Positions 61,628 to 64,000 of a DNA stretch of 64,000 nt are shown piece by piece. Made by a program: the position numbers and the translations under genes. This stretch comes from Streptomyces sp. NBC_00358 (GTDB lineage: Bacteria > Actinomycetota > Actinomycetes > Streptomycetales > Streptomycetaceae): NCBI RefSeq assembly GCF_036099295.1, contig NZ_CP107976.1, forward strand, positions 9,176,001 through 9,240,000, written 5' to 3'. The notes beneath the pieces were generated by a model, which made no database searches, was not told where the DNA came from, and was given only the letters and a program-made list of their open reading frames with translations. Position 1 is the stretch's first letter. Each line of letters starts with the position of its first letter.

Positions 61628-61669
61628 GTCCGGCCGGGCTGCCCAATGGAACGGGCAGCCCGGCCGGAC
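61628..61669 (+). terminator. Strong terminator after the protease gene
   Basis: Perfect 17-bp arms (61628-61644 and 61653-61669) and an 8-base loop, 7 bases after the stop. Confidence 0.85.
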
Positions 61670-62031
61670 GCCATTGCCACCTGTGATCACCAGGCCAACG
61701 AGCAGGTCGCCGCTCCCGGCGGTCACTACCGGCGGCCCTCTTCCCGACAGCCGGGACCTGGCGCCACTGATTGCGCGGCATCGCGCCGATCCGCGCCCAC
61801 CAGGGGCACCCGCACTGGTCACGGTTACGACGCGGGCCACCGGCCGACGTCGCCTTCATCGACGACGCGGAGCATCGCCAACCGACGGCAACGCCGCGAT
61901 GCGCGTGCCCTGCCCCACGTCCCGCCACATGATCCAAACGACAGGCCCTGGCTTCGCCCGGATCCCAGCGACGACTGCCGCACAGGTGCCGGACTCACGC
62001 TCGCCCACAGGCCAAAGGCAATCCGAAGAGA
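61670..62031. other. Spacer, nothing recognised
   Basis: Convergent spacer; frames are shadow-like. Confidence 0.4.
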
Positions 62032-62576
62032 TCAGTAGTCCGCCGTGCCCAGTCGCAGGGGCACTTCGCGATCACGGACGGGCGGCAGGCAGCCGGCGGT
62101 CTCGCTGCACGCCCCGTACGTGACGAACACCCTTGCGCTGTCGGTGCCTTCGACCCGTCGGACGGGGAGTTCGAGGGTGACCACTCCGTCCTCGTAGACC
62201 GGCAGTCCGACGTCGAGGCCAGCCGGGCGCAGCACCCGCGTCTTCGCGTGGGTGGTCGCCGGACCGGTGGCCCTCAGGCCGCCTTCGGCGCGGATACGGG
62301 TCGGTATGCCGATCCCGTCGACGCCGCCGTTCGGAAGGGTGAGACTCTAGAGGTGAAATTCCCTCTGCTTCGGCCGTAGTTCCGCGAGGATCAGCAAGCT
62401 GCCGCCGTGGGATTCCGCCCGCACCGTGACGGCCACGCCGCCGGCTGTGAAGGGGGCGGCAGTCGCCGTGGTCCTGCTCTCTCCCTGACCTGCGCACCCG
62501 GTGAGTGCGGCAGGGCTGCTAGGAGCGCGCAGCCGACCCTCGTCCGGCGGGTCCGGAGCCGAACGGCTACTGCCAT
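62032..62576 (-). pseudogene. Decayed lipoprotein with DsbD N-terminal-like domain
   Basis: From ATG 62576, MAVAVRLRTRRTRVGCALLA in one frame joins ALTGCAGQGESRTTA (lipobox LTGC) in the next. VAVTVRAESHGGSLLILAELRPKQREFHL is then followed by a TAG stop (near 62347), and the frame resumes with SLTLPNGGVDGIGIP to TYGACSETAGCLPPVRDREVPLRLG. The CxxxxxGCLPP element and the beta-rich layout match the N-terminal domain of DsbD-type thiol:disulfide proteins. One frameshift and one stop make it non-functional as written; read errors are a possible alternative. Confidence 0.6.
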
Positions 62577-62584
62577 CGCTTGAG

Positions 62585-62780
62585 GGTTGTATTCGACGCC
62601 GCCCTTAGGTGCCGAGGGGGCAGATGAAGTCCCGTCCGGTGATGCCGACTTCGCGGTGGACGCCCCCGAGACACCCTCAGTCGTCCGGTGGGAGGTGATG
62701 GCGTCGCTGTCACAGCCGCTGAGTGCCGGCAGGGTGAGTGCGGCCAGTGCCGGTGCGGTGGGAAGCAGGGGACGTCTCAC
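62585..62780 (-). pseudogene. Lipoprotein N-terminal fragment
   Basis: GTG 62780 with AAGGAG before it gives VRRPLLPTAPALAALTLPALSGCDSDAIT, a perfect lipoprotein signal (Cys23). The Ser/Thr/Ala-rich stretch ends abruptly at KGGVEYNPQA, where the next decayed gene begins, so the body of the protein is missing. Confidence 0.6.
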
Positions 62781-63025
62781 GTGACTCCTTGTCGTTCTCT
62801 TCTCGGAACCGCCCGGCGAACTGGCGCACACGCCTGGTCAGGTCCTGCCAGCCGGGCGGGGCGGGGTCATGGACGGGGCCGGGGAACCTCGCCCAGCCCG
62901 TCGGGGAACCTCGTCCAGGCCGTCCAGGAACACCGCGACACGTCCGCTGGACAGCGACTCCTCTGCACGGGCGAGAGAGGGAGCGTCTGAGGCTCGCCCG
63001 ACGCCTTCGTCGCGTGGCCCCGTGC

Positions 63026-63508
63026 TCAGCCGCGCACGGGCATGATGCCGTGCGTCCGGCGGGGTTTGGGGGCATCCAGCATGGTGACGCCGTTGTAGCT
63101 GCGGCCTCTGAGGAAAAGCACCGGAGCGGCGACGAAGGCGACGAAGACGGACACGATGCTGACAGGGAACAGGGTGGGGAGCGACTGGCCCTCGGGCAGG
63201 GTGCGGCCGCCCTCGTGGACGGCGTAACCGAAGGCCACGAAAAAGACGATGACGCTCAGGGCGGCCAGGGCCAGCAGGACGACGCTGGTTCGGCGGGTGC
63301 GTTCCTCCGTGCGGACTTCGGCCAGCAGGGAGGCGTCACACACAGGGCAGGTCAGTTCGACGCTCTGCTTGCCGGACGCCGGTCGGCGTATCTGGTACAG
63401 GCTGTCCCGCCAGGTGATCCTGCGAGTCCTGGTGAGAAAGCCGGTCGTCCGGTCACTGAGGATGTGGCGCACCGACACGTCTACGGTGCCTGGTATCGGT
63501 CTGTTCAT
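63026..63508 (-). CDS. Two-TM membrane protein with CxxC
   Basis: 160 residues from ATG 63508; the frame is open to 63559. An N-terminal cytoplasmic part (MNRPIPGTVDVSVRHILSDRTTGFLTRTRRITWRDSLYQIRRP) is followed by ELTCPVCDASLLAEVRTEERTRR, a CxxC that may bind zinc or be redox-active. Two TM helices follow (VVLLALAALSVIVFFVAFGY and LFPVSIVSVFVAFVAAPVLFL) and then RPKPRRTHGIMPVRG-like basic tail. Similar small proteins occur in actinobacteria without known function. Not in an operon. Confidence 0.7.
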   Translation of the reverse strand: MNRPIPGTVDVSVRHILSDRTTGFLTRTRRITWRDSLYQIRRPASGKQSVELTCPVCDASLLAEVRTEERTRRTSVVLLALAALSVIVFFVAFGYAVHEGGRTLPEGQSLPTLFPVSIVSVFVAFVAAPVLFLRGRSYNGVTMLDAPKPRRTHGIMPVRG

Positions 63509-64000
63509 GTCCCCGTGGTCCCCTCCCCGGCACGCGCCCGAGTAGACGCGAGGGAACACAGTGTCGGGTGCGCGACGACGAGGATCAACCGCTCGCGAAA
63601 GGCTTTACCTGACCATACCGATCAGCTGGACGATCGTTCCCTGCCTGGGAGTTGCTGCATTCCTGCTCGAAGTCCCGGCGGGACGGGCCCGGCCCGGCTT
63701 GTTTTCGGTGAGCTCGAGTGGGCGTGAATGTCTCGTCCGGACCCCCTTGCCTTCCGGGTGTGCGACGGTCGGGGAGATGACGGCTACGTCTTCCTCGGCA
63801 CGTGCGTGCTGACGCCGTTGCCTGGGTCGGCGTCCAAAGGAAGAGATCAAGACCAGCCCGAACAACCACCACCACGGCTCAACTGCACGGGATCAACCAG
63901 GCCCCGCTGCAGTACTGGACGGCGGCACTGGACGGCGGCCCGTTGCCTGGAGGCAACGCCTCGGGAGCCTCCACTGGTCCACGGCCCGTGTGCGCTGGCT
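63509..64000. other. Right edge, nothing recognised
   Basis: Frames on both strands to the end of the window are short and lack motifs; a gene may start beyond the edge. Confidence 0.4.

Noticed and set aside
58807..61680. 957-codon minus-strand frame opposite the protease gene
   Set aside because: Shadow frame with Gly/Val/Arg-rich composition; the protease triad is on the plus strand.

Overview
The window is very GC-rich, uses GTG and TTG starts freely, and encodes typical actinobacterial families: DUF4331, DUF4232, DUF5958, DIP1984 and SCO4225-type proteins, an AfsR/SARP regulator, a DNRLRE exoprotein and a Pmt-type mannosyltransferase. It also carries a Streptomyces-like initiator tRNA. 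I read it as a Streptomyces (or close relative) chromosome, in an accessory, probably arm-proximal part, because degenerate insertion sequences (ISs) sit between almost every pair of genes.

Layout. 1-6050: a metal-linked envelope block. A partial nickel-transporter-like secreted protein (minus) and a NiCoT nickel/cobalt permease (plus) diverge from a good match to the Nur box. Downstream are DUF4331, class F sortase and TPR genes with overlapping ends. 6700-16900: small hypotheticals, a DUF4291 gene whose 3' end runs into an IS21 remnant, a secreted small protein, a Pmt mannosyltransferase and tRNA-fMet, separated by IS5, IS21, ISL3 and IS630 relics. 16900-24900: a large secreted DNRLRE/Amidase_6 protein coupled to a lipoprotein, an orphan cytochrome P450 and a CxxC-containing hypothetical.

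24900-36500: an IS graveyard (ISL3, IS200/IS605, IS630, IS5, IS701 and others) with a few islands: a hypothetical, an isochorismatase-like hydrolase, and DUF5958, DIP1984, DUF6368-like and SCO4225-like genes. An apparently intact IS701 with 140-bp terminal inverted repeats sits exactly at the junction of two IS5-type elements. 36500-43700: a serine hydrolase diverges from a TetR regulator across three copies of a 17-bp operator-like sequence. An SDR oxidoreductase, more IS relics and a TetR/membrane-protein operon follow.

43900-51400: an LADTG-anchored surface protein, a DUF4232 lipoprotein, a conserved hypothetical, an ankyrin/HEAT protein and a secreted Cys-rich protein. Two orphan copies of an IS200/IS605 right end lie here. 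51600-64000: an AfsR-like SARP regulator, a SUMF1-fold protein, a TrmB/LuxR-type regulator followed by a large secreted subtilisin-like protease, a broken DsbD-N-like lipoprotein and a two-TM CxxC protein.

Shared themes are export and the cell wall (two sortase-related loci, an Amidase_6 exoprotein, a protein mannosyltransferase, an S8 protease, several lipoproteins), local regulators paired with neighbouring targets, and heavy IS turnover that has truncated several genes. I found no CRISPR array, no intact phage and no complete specialised-metabolite cluster. The strongest candidates for new biology are the Nur-box nickel/DUF4331/sortase/TPR block, the triple-operator TetR-hydrolase pair and the DNRLRE-amidase/lipoprotein pair.
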